This document shows positions 38,201 to 47,553 of a stretch of 64,000 bases of DNA, piece after piece. This DNA is from Trebouxia sp. TZW2008 (Eukaryota > Chlorophyta > Trebouxiophyceae > Trebouxiales > Trebouxiaceae). The translations under genes and the position numbers were made by a program. The stretch's first letter is position 1, and every line of letters starts with the position of its first letter. The stretch is from assembly GCA_002118135.1 (NCBI GenBank), contig BDIU01000395.1, positions 19,601 to 83,600 on the forward strand, written 5' to 3'. Under the pieces are notes generated by a model, which was not told where the DNA came from, ran no database searches, and saw only the letters and a list, made by a program, of their open reading frames with translations.

Positions 38201-38835
38201 CATCAAGGCGCAAAGTGACCTCGCTGAACTTTCTGTCAACAGTCTCTTTGTTCCTGTTGGTGGCAAGTCTGATGATGCTAGGCCTTGTGCTGAAAGCCTG
38301 AACAAGCAAGATTGGCATTTGGAAGCTATGTCCATGACAGGACTTGCACATTCAATCAGCAAGGGAGGGAACTGCCATGTTATTCTGCGACACGTTCTGC
38401 TGGCAAAGGGGCACAGGTTGCAAACGAGTAGCTATGCTCATGCATCATCAACTCCTTTTTGTGTTTCACTGCTGATGAGGGAGGCTTGCAAGCAGACTTG
38501 GACAACATGCAAGCAGCATGCAATGCAAACCATGCAGGTTGCAATGGTAGCAGAAGTCGTTGTCAATAGCTTGGCAGATGTCTGACCTGTACATGCTGAT
38601 GAGCCAACTCCACAGCAGCAACTGTCAATGCAGACAGCTTGTGCAGCCTCTGAGCCTGGCCGGGGCTGAGTTCGCCACTGTGAAGAGCATGCTCAAGGGC
38701 AAGAGATGCAGCTAAAGCTGCAGCCAAGACCTGGCAGCATCTGGCTCTATGCGACTTTGCTTGATGCACTTCTGCTCTGAGACTTTCAACAGCAGCTCTG
38801 CAATGGCCTACGCACTCCTCGTACGGCTCCATCAC
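29213..38835 (-). CDS. Raf-like (TKL/MAPKKK-type) protein kinase, multi-exon
   Basis: Serine/threonine kinase of the TKL group. Read 5' to 3' on the minus strand: a helical N-terminus (38835-38590), short helical exons (about 38217-38150 and 37790-37640), and a long Ser/Gln-rich low-complexity exon (about 37204-36250) that ends in the glycine loop IGDGSIGLV. Then VYLGRWQETDVAIKVL with the ATP-binding Lys and a long insert (about 35490-35190), the helix-C exon LRHPNVVMFMGMCLEPP (about 34228-34020), SILHRDLKSPNML and TDFNLSR (about 33075-32885), ADVYSFGIIMWEMMT (about 32106-31990), QDRPAIPDL (31590-31490), SDRPSFQHVI (30930-30850) and a proline-rich tail (about 30090-29860). It ends in a basic stretch with KLRRLRHKNQNL and a stop at 29215-29213. 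The magnesium-binding motif is DFN, not DFG. Several catalytic exons have decayed tandem copies in the introns. Confidence 0.85.
30425..30575 (-). repeat. Decayed copy of the kinase proline-rich tail exon
   Basis: Minus-strand ATGGCGCCTGACCTCAACAA and a following GGGGGTCAGGGCCCC...GCAGCAGGGCC block repeat the LNKLPVVGQTP exon at about 30090-29860. Confidence 0.7.
30850..31245 (-). repeat. Three copies of the kinase ACWNQEPSDRPSFQ exon
   Basis: The working exon is at 30930-30850. Copies at about 31050-31005 (CWYQEPGDRPSF) and about 31240-31200 break after about 45 bp. Confidence 0.8.
31087..31160 (+). repeat. GATT/GATC tetranucleotide microsatellite
   Basis: Runs of GATT, GATC and GGTT units in a kinase intron. 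Confidence 0.95.
32100..32765 (-). repeat. Copies of the kinase HDHSKAADVYSFG exon start
   Basis: The working exon is at 32106-31990. Its acceptor and first codons (seen on + as GTCTGC(T/A)GCCTTGCT(A/C)TG) recur near 32160-32200, 32273-32312, 32609-32650 and 32720-32762, all truncated. Confidence 0.75.
32350..32590 (+). repeat. GATGGTGAT-type low-complexity tract
   Basis: About 240 bp of imperfect GAT/GGT triplets in a kinase intron. It is open in several frames (acidic on +, His-rich on -), which is a composition artefact rather than coding. Confidence 0.95.
32980..33530 (-). repeat. Four copies of the kinase catalytic-loop exon
   Basis: SILHRDLKSPNML at 33075-32980 is followed by the DFN segment and is the working exon. 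Related HRDLK-type copies lie at about 33206-33110, 33340-33263 and 33525-33430. Two of them still encode LHRDLK but lack a continuing activation segment. Confidence 0.85.
33840..34740 (-). repeat. Ladder of 5-6 copies of the kinase helix-C exon
   Basis: The working exon lies at about 34228-34020. Copies of the MASLRHPNVVMFMGMCLEPP-coding segment lie near 34350-34260, 34475-34390, 34600-34505 and 34735-34635; a copy of the exon's other end lies near 33905-33830. Period of the main ladder is about 123 bp. Confidence 0.9.
34919..34974 (+). repeat. Direct duplication of a 27-bp unit
   Basis: TGCATGTCACCGCACATTTG followed by GCTCACA occurs twice back to back in a kinase intron. Confidence 0.9.
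35350..35965 (-). repeat. Four copies of the kinase VAIK-lysine exon
   Basis: The working exon is about 35490-35190. Copies with TGGCAGGAGACAGACGTGGC lie near 35665-35520 and 35812-35700, and a weaker one near 35965-35890. The second and third still encode the AIKVLIEMQHLAS-like stretch but break soon after. Confidence 0.85.
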
Positions 38836-39466
38836 GCAGCCTACTCTAGGGTGCTGCTGCTCCTATGATTCCATGAGACTCCAAAACAGGCGTCCAAGGC
38901 CGAACTGGCTTGGAACTCTCTGAAAGCTGTTCGTATCGTCTCTTGAACGGAGTCGATTAGGCGTCTGGCAGATAGACTCCAGGTGCAGCAGCCGTAGTCG
39001 CCACAACAGAGTCGCACGTTACCACAAGCGTCAAGCTGATAAGAACAGGCTAGTAAACGAAAAGCCAGAAAAAGCTACACCGACTGACAGACAGCAACAG
39101 CTTCACAAGCGTTGCGCGTTGAGACGACTGAAGCAACGAGCTAACTTTCACCGTGGCACAGCTACAATCACACCAACAGGACAGCTGCTGCAATCAAATG
39201 CTTGAGCACACGGCAAGCAGCGATGCAGGTTCCCGAGCTTAAGCTGGTGTTCATATCAGAGGCATGTTAGTCATCATGCACCAGCACCTTTGTGTTAGCG
39301 TCCGGAATGTCGCTGGCTTCAATAGGCATGCCATGTTAATCAACGTGAGAATCTTGACGCTATCAGTTTGCATAGAGTGTGCCACGATTTGTTCAACGTG
39401 TTGCTGCTGATGTTGACATCGTGTGATCTCAATATGGCTGCTCCCCGCCTACAACCATAAGCCTGT
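38836..39466. promoter_or_regulatory. Divergent intergenic region, kinase (-) / EIPR1 (+)
   Basis: About 630 bp between two head-to-head start codons. It must hold both promoters; no specific motif could be assigned by eye. Confidence 0.5.
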
Positions 39467-42291
39467 ATGGGGGATCGGGGAGTGACTCATGGTCTAAAAT
39501 ATCAAGCAAGGTCGCTAGTTGCTTCGCCCACATCGCAGCAAAACCGCTGGTTTGCGGGGACCAACGCGTTAAGAGAAGAGAATGTGGTAAGTACAGATCG
39601 CTGCCGGTACCATCGCAGTCACTCTCACATCGGAACAGCCCTATATCTGTATTGGTACCTGTACCTTTTCAGGTACAAGTGCTGGACTTCGATACGGAGA
39701 CCGACACTGTGAAAATAGTCGCATCCTATCTCCATGGACAGGAAGTGTGGCACATTGCGCCTCACCCCACAGACTCAGCTTCTTTGGTTACCATTGGCAA
39801 TCAAGGTGCAAACTAAGCAGCCACCAAGATCATATATCTGTGTCAAACCCCTCATGAAATCTTTCGCTTGCACAGGCGGCTCCTTTTCAGCCACTTTGTG
39901 GGGCATCTCCGCCAAGGATCAGCTAGAAAAGAAGGCAGAGCTCAAAGCTGGCAGCGGGACACCCAGAGCAGTTCTGTGGCATGCACAACGTCCAGACGAG
40001 CCTATTAGCATTGAGGACAGCCGCTGGCGCCTGTGGAATGTCAAGGGCCAAGCAAATGTGAGGTGATTGCAATAGCAGCATGACATGTGCTACACCTATG
40101 TTGTCTATGTCTTCATACATGTCTACAGCCTGCACATCTATGCGGCACATCAGCAGTAGCCTCTGTGTGCTAAGATATATGGATACATGCAGCTTTTGAC
40201 TGCAAACAGCACATAACATTGCTGACATGCAACACTCAAGCTTAGACGCAACTGCTGCCTCTACAGTCAAGCTAATCAGCGATTTTGACTCACAAATGCT
40301 ACTGGGCTGCTCTAGCCTGGCATCATTGCTGGTACTCTGCAACAGCGTTGCCTTGCCACCATGCTGCAAAGCGCAACAAACAAGGGAAAGGAATCTGTTA
40401 TGCCACTAGGTGTCATAATGGAAGCCTCTGAGGGCAGAGGCAGCTATTACACACAAAATGACTGCAGTCAACTTGTGATGCCAATTTGTGTGCATCACTT
40501 GTGCAGATGACTCATGATGTTGGAGCAGGCGATCTGTATACCCTTTGGGCTGGTGCATGGGACCCTCATGACCCAAACAGGCTATGCACTGCTGGCGGCA
40601 ATGGCGTTCAGGTACATTTGCATTGCAGCAAGGCAGCCAACCACTTGACCACAAAAAGAAACCAACCAACATCCTGCAAACAAATAGCAAAACCAACAAA
40701 AAGAGATTAATGCAAAGAAACCAACCAAAAGGACAAGTTGAGAAGAGGGAAGGCTTTGTTTGCATCATCCCTGATGTCTCAGTCATCATGTGCAGTGATA
40801 TGCAATGGCAAGGCTGCTGCGGTCTGTTCAGCAACAGTATGCAATGGCAAGGCTGCTGCGGTCTGTTCAGCAACAGCATGCAATGCACAACTGTAAGTGT
40901 GTCAACCTTCATCGTCATGCATGTGTTGACCATGATCATGTCTCACAAAGCTTGCGTATCAGTTGCAGCATGTGTTATCCATGAACAACTTTCAGGAAGC
41001 TTCTTGAACAGGTGTGGGATGCGCGAAGTATGAAGCGAGTTGGGGAGATCCCAGACGCGCATTTGATGCCTGTCAGAGACATTGACTTTGCCCATCAGCA
41101 GCAGCATATGATTGCGTCAGCAGGCGATGACTGCAAGCTGTGCATCTGGGATCTCAGGTGAAGCTAAGCACATCCACATACAGAGTGTATTGCTGATGCA
41201 GCTCACCTGCCTCTTTGACTTCCATTGCTGCAGAAGCCTGAATCAATGTTTGCTTTGTACGCTGGGCCACACCAGTCAGCTTGTGCACATACTGCAGTTG
41301 ATTGCTGCATGGGTCTTGTAGCTGAGTACTTCAGTTTAGTCCGAGCAACCTTAACTGCATCTGGTCAACTGGTATGAAGATTAGAGTACGCAGAAAGCTT
41401 GCTTGCAGGACACTGAGCTTCGTCTGCCTCTATGATGGTGTTGGTGGGACACAGTCACTGGGTATGGCAGGCAAAATTCAATCCGCAACATGACAGCTTG
41501 CTATCGTCAGCCTCAAATCATGCACTGGTAGAGCTGTATATGAACAATGTGAACATGCGGAAAGCTTGCATGCAGGAAATTGGGCTTGTCCGTCCCTCTG
41601 TTGGAGTTAGTCGGTCACAGCCACTGGGTGTGGCAGGCAAAGTTCAACCCACATCATGACAGCTTGCTCTTGTCAGCCTCATCTGATGCGCTGGTCAACC
41701 TGTGGCATCTTCCAGTCACTGCCGGAAGAGACAGCAGCAACAGCAGGGGTGCTGGGGGGTCCAAGGGGGGTAAAGCTGGGGGGGTCAGTCAGGGCAAAGG
41801 CTTTGGTAAAGAGGTCCATGATGGCAAGGCATGCACCTATGATGATCATGAAGACAGCGTATATGGTAACGCAGCCTGCTGCCCATGCTGCATGTTTGCA
41901 CTTGCACCTGATGTGCCTCAACTTGCTATACTCGAAGAAAGGAAAAGTCTACACCGTTAGGCATCATAATTGGAGCCTCTATCTAAAGAGGCAGCCTGGG
42001 AATGCTGCTTTGAAAGCACCAACCATACTGATATAGGCTGTTGTAGGCTGTGTCAGTGCTGCACGTGTCTGTCGTTGCTGCATTTGCGTTTGTTTGTTGC
42101 ATGTTTTGTTTGTTTATTCAACTGTGTGTGTATTTGGTGTGAGTGTAGCATTGATTTCTGGACACTCACTTGTCCTTGCAGGTGCTGCATGGAGCCCCTC
42201 AGATGCATGGACATTTGCAACTGTGTCGTATGATGGCCGTGTTGTAGTCAACAGGGTGCCTAGTCACACAAAATATAAGATCTTGATCTGA
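39467..42291 (+). CDS. EIPR1: EARP/GARP-interacting WD40 protein (EIPR1/TSSC1-like)
   Basis: Known role of the family: WD40 propeller that binds the EARP and GARP tethering complexes and supports endosome-to-Golgi and recycling traffic. Seen in order: [17 protein letters not shown] start exon (39467-39590), [14 protein letters not shown]...[12 protein letters not shown] (39675-39805), SATLWGI (39876-40060), [17 protein letters not shown] (40506-40611), [16 protein letters not shown] and [14 protein letters not shown] (40996-41158), [19 protein letters not shown] with a Gly-rich insert and HEDSVYG (about 41590-41862), and [20 protein letters not shown] to the stop (42182-42291). These blocks and their order match EIPR1 along its length, including the [15 protein letters not shown]-terminus. 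A decayed duplicate of the HSHWVW exon precedes the good one. Confidence 0.9.
40801..40878 (+). repeat. Near-perfect 39-bp direct duplication
   Basis: TGCAATGGCAAGGCTGCTGC plus 19 further bases occurs twice in tandem in an EIPR1 intron. Confidence 0.95.
41405..41705 (+). repeat. Duplicated [13 protein letters not shown] exon in EIPR1
   Basis: Copy 1 (about 41435-41545) encodes [20 protein letters not shown], then ALVELYMNN, losing the NLW end of the blade; copy 2 (about 41605-41705) keeps [12 protein letters not shown]. Period about 176 bp. Copy 1 is open for about 120 bp. Confidence 0.85.
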
Positions 42292-45057
42292 TTCAGAAAG
42301 TCTCTAGCGCCAGGCTGGCAGGAGAATGCTGGCATATGGGACTGAACTGAAAAGTACTAGCTGTGCTGGTAATGCAACTTGGCTCATTCATGTTTATGAA
42401 GCAAGGACAACGGACTTTGGCTGAGAACAGCTGTTGTCAGCCAGAGTTCTGGTCAAAAAGTCCGACAACTTGCCTCTGTAATATGGCCTTGGTCATATGC
42501 ACTATAATCCCCACAACACATTGCTGATGAGTGTTCTCAACATCAGTAATTAGCACTGTGCTTCAAACGAGGCAATGCTGCTTTGTGTCATACGAGCCAA
42601 GAGAGCCAGTCACAGCTTCCTCAAGCACATGAATCAGGCGCATTCCGTTTTGCCTAGGCCAGCTGCTGCAGTACTTTAGTCTGTTTGCTAGTTGTCAATG
42701 TGCAAGCCTTTCCTTGGGCCACAATGGTTATTTGGTTAACGCTGCTCAGAATGGGACCAAACGTAGCAGACATGTGTGAAACAAGTACAAGCACTGTACG
42801 TAAACAAGTGAGCAGCCTTCCGCTCGAGAATGACCAGAATGCTGTGCACAACATTTGCCTGCGAATGCAGAAAGCTGTTGCTGACAACTCTACCACCAAA
42901 AGTGACAGCTTTGCAGCATTATGTGTTAACAGGAATCAGAAGGCTTTCATGCATCATGCCGATACTTCACTGTTGAGCTCCAAAAGACAGCATACAACAT
43001 GTTGACAACCAGAGCACAATAGTGGATGACAAGGTGGCCTGAAACAATACTCCTGACTGTATGATTTGACAGCCAAGACAGACAAATTGAATCGCGTACA
43101 AATACCTTGGTGCAATATAAGCAGCACAATCCAACAGACAGCGCCAGAGTGACAATATTGATGCTGCAAATCAGATAGCATGTGTTAATCCAAAGGCTGA
43201 CTGGTAAAGAAGACTGTGCAGACTTACAGCAAGCCATTATATGTCCTTGTCCACAATGCAACAAGGGGGCCAAACAGACCATGAGCCTCTGCAATAATAC
43301 ACAAGCCGGGAACGAAAACTAGCCTAAGAAGAGAACAGGCCAGCCAACTCAGATGTGAATGCCCGTTCTCATCATTTAGGGTCGCAGACTGAAGTTGAGT
43401 AGAGTCTCACACATGGCTGAACAGCTGAGCAGATGCATTGATGCAACCCTTTATCAATACATCTCTGACATAGGCAGCAGAAAAGGCAACGAGCTGCTGT
43501 GATCTGATCTGATCTGAATGGGCCAGATCCAATGGCAAACTGAACACAAGAACAAATTCACTCCTGAAACTTGACGTGGTGTGCTGTGCTGCGCTGTGCT
43601 GTACGAACACTCATCATGGTTATGCTCATTCCAACAGCTGTCAGTCTTGACCAGTCCTTGCCAGATACATAGAGTACGCGGCACTGTACATGCTGGACAA
43701 GACAACCATGAAATTTTGTAGGGGCCTGGCACTGATAGAGGTAGTCAACAGAAAATTGGGAGACCACATGTGTACATGCCTTGCTCCACTGTGTCAGAGT
43801 TGCTGGTTGAAAGCAAAACTACCTGCAGCAGGATACAGGCTCTGTCAGACTTTGCATGAACAGCTACAGCGTCCTAACGGACAAGAGAGCATACACAAAC
43901 AGAGCTTGGGCAAAACAGACAATGTACAAAATTTACTGCTTGACTGAGCAGGAGAAGCGGACCATGCACAAACAAAAGCATGCAATCAAAGTTTGGGCAC
44001 AAGACAACACTTCAAAAGCATGGTTCGAAGCCGATTTGCAAATGCATGTATCTAAGGCAATGTCAGCTGCATCTAGCATGTGTCAGCCTTTGCACCAGGC
44101 AGCGTCAGAACCAGGTTTTGCTGTCTTGCATAATCTATGCCCAATGCTGCTAGGTGCAAGAGTCTGCCAACATAACAGGTGACAAGCATAACAACTCACA
44201 ACTGCACTAGCAGGATATGTCAGCTCACAGCACACCTTGATCACATGACTTGCATGCTTAGAGCAATACTTTGCAGTGAGAGACGTATTGCTAGATGAAC
44301 TGAAAGCATTTCAGCAGTCAACTCCCCTCAAAAAGTTACAGCGTGACAGCATGCCATTGAACGGCTTTGTTCAGTCAGCATACCTCAGAAGCAAATGACC
44401 AGCATAGGGACTGTACTTATGACGGTGGCCAAGGGCGGTGTTCCTGTGGGGGCCAAACCCCCCCAAACTCAGGGCTGCACAGCAAATATATCATGCTGAG
44501 GAAACAGAACAAAATTCTGTGTCGAACAACAAAGCCAGAACAGCTGTGAGGCCCAAAGAAAGTATGACAGGAACGTCGCTCTGTGAAGTAGCATGTGCAG
44601 CAGTAACAGAACAGAAGCTGATGGCAGCCAGAAACACAGTAAACTTCATTTTTCATACAGAGATCCTTCAAAACACGCCCATGCAAATTGCTCGAATTGG
44701 CACACCAGATGCAATTGACCACTCGTCTCATCTCCAGAAAATCGTGAGACAACTGGCATCATACACCCGACCAAAGCTCACACCCTCCACTGACAGGATA
44801 AATTGGATAACCCAGCCACGGTGCATGCAAGCATGCAGAGTCTACAGACAGTGTCAAAACGCACCAAAAGTCTACTGATTACGGGCATGGAGAGACATCC
44901 CAAGCACTTGTCTTGCAGCAACAGATGCGTTGTAGCACTAGCGCTGCAATAGGCGCATTGCAACATGGTCATTGCTGCTGCAAGGTGATCTCCCAGTCTG
45001 AACCATGCAACGAATACACCAATCATACTGGGTTGTAAGGCAAGTCAAGTCAATCTC
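42292..45057. other. 2.8 kb without a recognisable gene
   Basis: This lies between convergent EIPR1 (+) and the RRM gene (-). A TGTAA at about 42477 could be the EIPR1 poly(A) signal. Open frames such as 43690-43947, 43856-44182 and 44438-44878 (+) have no family signature and overlap frames on the other strand. Long UTRs or an ncRNA are possible but not shown. Confidence 0.45.
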
Positions 45058-46575
45058 TCAGTCTGTGCCGTGAGGCAATGTTACGTACCGGTGCTCACCT
45101 TCATAAGGCACAGGCCCGTGCCCACTTGTGCCAGCGGGAAGGCTGGCAGCCCCTAAGTCCTGTTGGCTCATCATGTACTCTATTTGTGAGTTGAGACTGA
45201 AAAGGTCAGTATTAGGAAGGTCAAGCCTAGCAGGTGCTGCTCCCCAGGCCCAAGTCTGGGGGTCAATGGGGTTGAGGGGGTCACCCCCCAACCCCGCATG
45301 GGGGGCAGCTGGCAGTTGGTGACTCAAGGGCGCCCCTGCTAAGCTGTTATGGTCTGTTGAGGGCTGGGGCAGACCGTACGGGTCTTGTGCGCGCAGGCTG
45401 CGGTTGACTGCTGCTGGTGCTGAACTGGCGTAAAGCCGCTGCAGGTCCATGGGCATGCTACCAAGGCCTTGAGGGTATTGACCCACAAGGCCGGAATCCA
45501 TTGGTAGTCCGTGCGCGTTATAGCCGTGGGGGGAATGTCCATGCGAGTGACCTGCACTGGCTTGAGCCAAAGGCAATGAGCCTGAGCCAGCTGGCGATCT
45601 GCCCCTCTGTACCATCATGCTGTTGAGCAGCTGCTGATATGCCTCTGGATGTGCTGCCATAGCGGCAACGACTTCTGGGGTGGGCAACATGCCTGGCACA
45701 CGTCCAGACAAGTGAGGCTGAGGGCCTAGGCCTGCTAGCTGCTGCCCTCGCAGCTGATGTGCCTGCAACTGCGCTTGCATAAGCTGCTGCGCTGTGCTAG
45801 ACTTATGGCCTGCTGCCAGAGGACCAACATTGAAGGCAGGACTGGATTTGAAATGTGCCGCTGTGGCTGCGTCCACATTGGCCTGCTGCTCCTGCTCTGC
45901 TGTGCGCTCTTGAGCAAGGTTGATGGATTGCAGCGGCTGCAGGCAAATGTAACAAGTAAGCATAGCTAGTGACAGTCAAAGTAAGAACAGCTCCAGCAGC
46001 GCGGAGGTTTCAGAGCAACAGAAGCCACAGCTTACCATGCCATCAATGCTTCTTTCAGACTGGTTGCACGCCCGCTGTGCAGATCTCCAGTTGTCAAAAG
46101 TGACGAAGCAGTAATTGACTCTGCTCTGTCCCTTCTTGCCAGGAAAATACAGATCGACCACGTTGCCCCAGCGACTGAAGTGACTCTTGAGACGCTCTTC
46201 CGTGATCTCCTCGGCGACACCACCGACATACAAGCGTGGACCTTTACCAAAAAGCTGAGGCTGCCGCGGTACAGGTTCACTCTGTGAAGCCTGGTCTTCG
46301 TCAAAGCTTGCTTCGTGTTCTGGACGAGGACCAGCGCGGTTGATTTTAACAATGTCGCCGCCTATGACATACTCCTGAGCTGCTAGTGCTGCTGTAAGAC
46401 CCTCCTCAGAGCCGAAGGTCGTGAAGCCAAAGCCCTTGTTTCTACCAGACTTATGCTTAGGCAGATAAACATCAGTAACGTTGCCGTACTGGTTGAAAAA
46501 GTCCCTAAGCTGCTGCTCTGTCAGGTCGTACCCGACATTCATATATATGCGGTACTTCCCCGCACGTCTACTCAT
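45058..46575 (-). CDS. RNA-binding protein with two RRM domains and Gln/Pro-rich tail (hnRNP-like)
   Basis: Two exons joined in phase 0 (46575-46036 and 45936-45058) give 472 residues. RRM1 covers about residues 8-85 with RNP2 IYMNVG and RNP1 NKGFGFTTF; RRM2 about 110-178 with LYVGGV and NYCFVTF. The rest is low in complexity and rich in Gln, Ala, Pro, Gly and His, as in hnRNP, Musashi and TDP-43-like proteins, which bind single-stranded RNA and act in splicing, stability or translation. RRM number and tail are certain; the exact subfamily is not. RRM1 starts almost at the N-terminus, so the start at MSRRAGKYR is well placed. It is divergent from the small + strand gene 261 bp away. Confidence 0.9.
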
Positions 46576-46836
46576 GTTTGCGCTCTTTCTAGTCTATCCC
46601 TGACATACAAGAGCCCTCACAGCATCCACCAGCAGCACAACCAACAAGCAGACAGGGCCAGCACCGCATGGACAACCAGCAAAGCTGACCTGCAGACTAG
46701 TACTGCGACAGGGACTTGTATAACAAGGACAAGGTCATGGCCTCCAACGACACGCAACTCGATGAGCAGGAATTATCACAAGCCGCAAGGCGGTACGAGC
46801 GCGTGGGGATTATGTGGCATTCCGTGGTGATTGAAA

Positions 46837-47311
46837 ATGGCGGCCTTGGGTTTCGAACGGCCCCATGTAAAAAAGAATAGTGCCAAGTCTGGCAACTTCA
46901 GCCTGCTGGATGAGGAGAAGAGGATGAGGAGTTTCATCAAGTCACTGATCAGTGGCATGCTTTACTGCCTTGTGAGTAATGCTGTTGTAAGTGCCAACAA
47001 AGTTGTCTGAGTCAGTACTTCGAAGTGCAATTAACGCAATTGCCAGGACACATTATCAAGGCAATGGAAACGTGTCAGCCAACTTGCTGAAAGTCTCATT
47101 GCAGGCAGCATACAGCTGGATGCAATGCTCGTTTGGACTGGCGACTATATATATTTACATCTGCCTCGTGATACCTGTGCTGTCACCACAAACATTGATC
47201 TGCGGCAAGACTGAAAGATGTGGACATGCAAGCCCGATTGATAAGCCTGGCCACCACGTGGACTACAGTGTCAATATCATCCTGTCCCATTGGAAGCAAT
47301 CAGCCTGTTGA
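46837..47311 (+). CDS. Small unrecognised protein, about 113 aa, two exons
   Basis: Exon 46837-46971 (MAALGFERPHVKKNS...LDEEKRMRSFIKSLISG) ends at a GTGAGTAA donor in phase 0. Exon 47105-47311 follows a CATTGCAG acceptor, also phase 0, and contains a hydrophobic stretch (FGLATIYIYICLVIPVL) that could be one membrane segment. I do not recognise a family. An overlapping open frame from an ATG at 46737 (47 codons, other frame) could be a uORF or the true start. It could also be a fragment of a gene whose other exons I missed. Confidence 0.4.
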
Positions 47312-47553
47312 CCGAGAAAGCATGCCTGTCATGTATGCCATTTAGCATGTGTCTATGCCTACTGTCTGATGCTGCTCTGTGTCACATGTGACAGTCAAGC
47401 TGATGCTTCCGTTGTGCACATGAAAGACTTTGTGACCGCACTTTTCACACAGAAATGCCTGGCTAACAGCTTGATGTGAGAACACATGCATATCTTGCTG
47501 ATTATGTTTAGCTGTTGCCTGATCTTAATATCACCATCATCGCTATTGTCACC
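47312..47553. other. Short convergent intergenic space
   Basis: Lies between the small + strand gene and the HDAC stop; nothing else seen. Confidence 0.5.

Noticed and set aside
44438..44878. 147-codon + strand frame
   Set aside because: No domain, overlaps a 111-codon minus frame, and no splice partners found; left as part of the gene-free stretch.
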